6,688 nt of DNA from Methylovulum sp. (GTDB taxonomy: Bacteria; Pseudomonadota; Gammaproteobacteria; Methylococcales; Methylomonadaceae): assembly GCA_004299465.1 (NCBI GenBank), contig SCST01000554.1, positions 1 through 6,688 on the forward strand, in the 5' to 3' direction. The translations under genes and the position numbers were made by a program. This document shows, in pieces, positions 4,788 through 6,688 of this stretch; position 1 is the stretch's first letter; each line of letters starts with the position of its first letter. The notes beneath the pieces were generated by a model. It searched no databases and had not been told where the DNA came from. It was given only the letters and a program-made list of their open reading frames with translations.

Positions 4788-4823
4788 TTCCTATCTTTTT
4801 CTATCTTTTTGACCCTATCTTTT
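4780..4823. repeat. array of CTATCTTTT(T) words
   Basis: CTATCTTTTT occurs at 4780-4789, 4791-4800 and 4801-4810, and a CTATCTTTT copy at 4815-4823. TGACCCTATCTTTT appears at both ends of the array. It marks the right end of the repeat region, after which GC-rich coding sequence starts abruptly. Confidence 0.55.
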
Positions 4824-4885
4824 CGGTGCTGGAAACCTATGCCGATGCTTCCATTGATCCCGCGTTGAGGGTGACGGCAACATGA
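4824..4885 (+). pseudogene. 3' remnant of a disrupted gene
   Basis: From about 4824 the sequence turns GC-rich and reads, in frame, VLETYADASIDPALRVTAT and then TGA. The stop overlaps the next start codon as ATGA, the standard coupling of consecutive genes in an operon, so this is very likely the last 20 or so codons of a real gene. Its upstream part has been replaced by the CTATCTTTTT array and the 105-bp repeat. It may be the end of the truncated gene at 4140-4553 or of an unrelated effector-like gene. The frame itself is open back to 4778, but that part is repeat sequence. Confidence 0.55.
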
Positions 4886-6090
4886 GACGATTGCTATTAC
4901 CGCTCCTAGCGTTGGGCTGGGGCGTCCTGGTCTTCGGCGTCATGTACGGCCTGGGTTATGACCGGGGCACCGGTAATCCAGCCGTGGGTGATACGCTGCC
5001 CTGGGCGGTGCCCGCCGCGTTGCCGTTGCTGATCGGGACCTTCGTCGCCAACGCCGTAACGGGGTGGCGCCGGTATCTGCGCTGGACCTGCGCGGCGCTG
5101 CTGATCGCGCAGGCGGTATTTTTGTTCCTATTTACTTGGCTAAAGCTGTTGGCATTGCCGCCGTTCCTGGGTGTGTGCCTGCTGCTGTGGCCCAAGGTCA
5201 ACAGCCCGCAATTGCATTGGCGGCAATGGCTATTAAACGCCACCCTGCCGCTGGTATGTCTGGGCTCGTTAGTCTGGTGGCAGTATTTCCACTTCCCGCT
5301 GCCTAGCGACGCGGCAATGACTGCTCATTTCAACGCGCACCGGGCAGAGTTCGAGCAACTGGTCAAGGGTTATCGGGATTTCCGCCGCTACTTGCCAACG
5401 GCGGAGGATGATAGGGAAGAAAAGAAAATCAATGACCTAGAAGATAAATTAAAACGGGAAAAAAAGCTGGCGCCCGAAGCCCAGCGCACCATCGACGAGG
5501 CCCGCCGCCAAGGGCTAAAAAAATTCGGGCCGAGCTATAGGAGGCGGCCGGACGTGACGGCATTAATGGCGAATATAGGAGCATATGATGTCGCTGGAGC
5601 CGGGAGAGGTGGTGACTGGTATCCCGACCATTACTCGGCCAAGACCATCCAGACTGTGAAGCGGTACATGGACCATTGGATTCCGATTGAGGAACAGCTT
5701 ACCGGGTCGGATCGTTTTGACTTTATAAGACGGGAAATACCTTCTTTATTTGAAGGAACGCCCCCTGTTCGGGACAACATGGCGGAAGTTACACAGCTTA
5801 CCGAAGTTGTCTTAATCCAAATGGGCACACTAAAACAGCCTTACTGGGTAACCCGCTGGCGCTACAGTACTTTCCTGTTCAAAGGTTATTACCACTTCCC
5901 GCAGCCGCCACGGGTCGAAAACGGTCATGTGCTGGTCCATGACTTTCTTAAATCGGGGGAGGTCGAGCTTGTCCCCGGTTTGCGGGTGTTTGATTCCCTC
6001 GATAGTTACCCGCCCGATTGGCAAGCGGGGGAATGCGTGTTGAAACGTATTGATGAGCATTGGTTCATCGCATTGTGTAGAAGTTATTAA
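4882..6090 (+). CDS. membrane protein with large C-terminal domain, candidate immunity protein
   Basis: The protein has 402 residues. Hydrophobic segments lie at about 4-26, 41-61, 68-90, 91-104 (short) and 116-137. By the positive-inside rule (RR at 2-3, RRYLR at 63-67, K105 and R114), five segments would put residues 138-402 in the periplasm. Residues about 148-215 are charged and helical, probably a coiled coil. The last 100 residues form an aromatic-rich beta domain (YWVTRWRYSTF, WQAGECVLKRI, HWFIALC). The start is supported by AGGGTG 8 nt upstream and by the ATGA overlap with the preceding remnant. The next gene follows after a 25-nt gap. I recognise no named family. The layout beside a suspected peptidoglycan hydrolase suggests a membrane-anchored immunity or handling protein; this is inference. 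Confidence 0.8.
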   Translation: MRRLLLPLLALGWGVLVFGVMYGLGYDRGTGNPAVGDTLPWAVPAALPLLIGTFVANAVTGWRRYLRWTCAALLIAQAVFLFLFTWLKLLALPPFLGVCLLLWPKVNSPQLHWRQWLLNATLPLVCLGSLVWWQYFHFPLPSDAAMTAHFNAHRAEFEQLVKGYRDFRRYLPTAEDDREEKKINDLEDKLKREKKLAPEAQRTIDEARRQGLKKFGPSYRRRPDVTALMANIGAYDVAGAGRGGDWYPDHYSAKTIQTVKRYMDHWIPIEEQLTGSDRFDFIRREIPSLFEGTPPVRDNMAEVTQLTEVVLIQMGTLKQPYWVTRWRYSTFLFKGYYHFPQPPRVENGHVLVHDFLKSGEVELVPGLRVFDSLDSYPPDWQAGECVLKRIDEHWFIALCRSY

Positions 6091-6115
6091 TCCATCATTT
6101 AGAGGAGATTGTTCC

Positions 6116-6688
6116 ATGACTAAAAAAATCGCTTATTACAGCCAAGGCGCGACACTGGAAACCTATGCAGCCGCTGCTATCGGTTACGTTGCGTCTAATG
6201 ATGCCGCCATTAAAAATGCAGCTAATGACCTCGGTATGCCAGAAATTAAAACCGCCATCGCCGGCGCCATGGCCGAGGAAAACCATTCCTACGAGACTAA
6301 AAGCTGGCAAAAGCCGCTCGATAACTACGCCCTGTCCGATGTGACGAAGGACGATTTGGTGGCAGCCGGCCTGGTTTTCGACGTGAACTTGCCGGAAGCG
6401 GTGTTGCTCGACGTACTGTTTGCCAACGTAGCAGGCGTTATTGCCCTACTTGTGCAAAGTCAGTTCCCCGGCGTGTTCGGCACCCGCAGCCACGCGGAAT
6501 GGCAAGCGCTTTACGAACAGGTGAAAGGTACGGACAGCAAACCCGCGTCCTTGGATCGCATAGCGAATCCGGTATTGCTGGACTTGGGGCCGGGCAACAT
6601 CCAGATGCGCACCGCCATCCAACTGATCACGGATCACCGCCAAGATGCGGAGCGTGTCGGCATCAATGTGGATGCCTATACCAGCGAT
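6116..6688 (+). CDS. N-terminal part of a possible lysozyme-like effector, cut by window edge
   Basis: The frame is open for 191 codons to the right edge, so the C terminus is unseen. AGGAG (6103-6107) lies 8 nt before the ATG. The sequence starts MTKKIAYYSQGATLETY, with no signal peptide. It has AGAMAEENHSY at residues 49-59 and LDLGPGNIQMRTAIQLI at 155-171. This order, Glu-rich helix and then a Gly-rich NIQ...TA motif, recalls the catalytic Glu and GLMQI-P-TA signature of lysozyme/transglycosylase folds. I therefore suggest a peptidoglycan-cleaving effector with Glu54 or Glu55 as catalytic acid; confidence in that is low to moderate. Residues 95-113 are hydrophobic but probably core or a helical hairpin. 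It lies 25 nt after the 402-residue membrane protein and is likely co-transcribed with it. The absence of a signal peptide would require a specialised secretion system. Confidence 0.7.
   Translation, partial: MTKKIAYYSQGATLETYAAAAIGYVASNDAAIKNAANDLGMPEIKTAIAGAMAEENHSYETKSWQKPLDNYALSDVTKDDLVAAGLVFDVNLPEAVLLDVLFANVAGVIALLVQSQFPGVFGTRSHAEWQALYEQVKGTDSKPASLDRIANPVLLDLGPGNIQMRTAIQLITDHRQDAERVGINVDAYTSD

Noticed and set aside
3461..4823. CRISPR array or integron cassette array as an explanation for the repeats
   Set aside because: There are only two long direct copies, about 1.1 kb apart with genes between, and no regular spacers, cas genes, integrase or attC-like sites.

Overview
The window looks like an accessory region of a gammaproteobacterium, possibly a methanotroph of the Methylococcales. 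That placement is an inference. It rests on the closing cysteine-bearing beta-sandwich of the cytochrome-like protein, on dispersed palindromic repeats of the 'AATCCCTGCCGGAATGA' type, and on the mix of GC-rich genes with AT-rich inserted pieces. No marker gene fixes the taxonomy.

Left part (1-2707, minus strand). Two exported proteins are encoded. A strongly acidic RTX protein (start best placed at 1611, end 172) consists almost only of calcium-binding nonapeptides followed by a serralysin-type C-terminal secretion domain, so it should leave the cell by a type I secretion system that is not in the window. Upstream of it, reading the same way, is a signal-peptide protein with one CxxCH haem motif and beta-sandwich domains (2707-1829). 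Each gene has its own perfect palindrome in its 5' leader, and the gap between them holds two more inverted repeats.

Middle part (2708-3688). No long gene is present. It holds a possible 33-residue ORF with a good ribosome binding site (2877-2978), a nested palindromic repeat (3025-3162), a GC-rich stretch that resembles the 5' part of a group II intron without its reverse transcriptase (about 3163-3455), a hairpin with 17-bp perfect arms (3461-3525), and the first copy of a 105-bp repeat (3551-3655).

Inserted module (3656-4682). Two tightly coupled AT-rich genes (3689-4138 and 4140-4553) lie between that repeat and its second copy (4683-4787; 97 of 105 positions identical). The first gene is an intact 149-residue protein. 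The second appears truncated at its 3' end. The arrangement resembles a piece of a polymorphic toxin/immunity locus moved by, or trapped between, repeat elements.

Right part (4824-6688, plus strand). A short in-frame remnant of a lost gene ends in an ATGA overlap with a 402-residue membrane protein (4882-6090). A protein that runs off the right edge follows (6116 onward). The latter has an AMAEEN...GPGNIQ layout that recalls lysozyme-like peptidoglycan hydrolases, while the membrane protein is predicted to place a large C-terminal domain in the periplasm. My working model is an effector plus a membrane-anchored periplasmic protector, with the neighbouring copy of the locus broken by repeat and module insertion.
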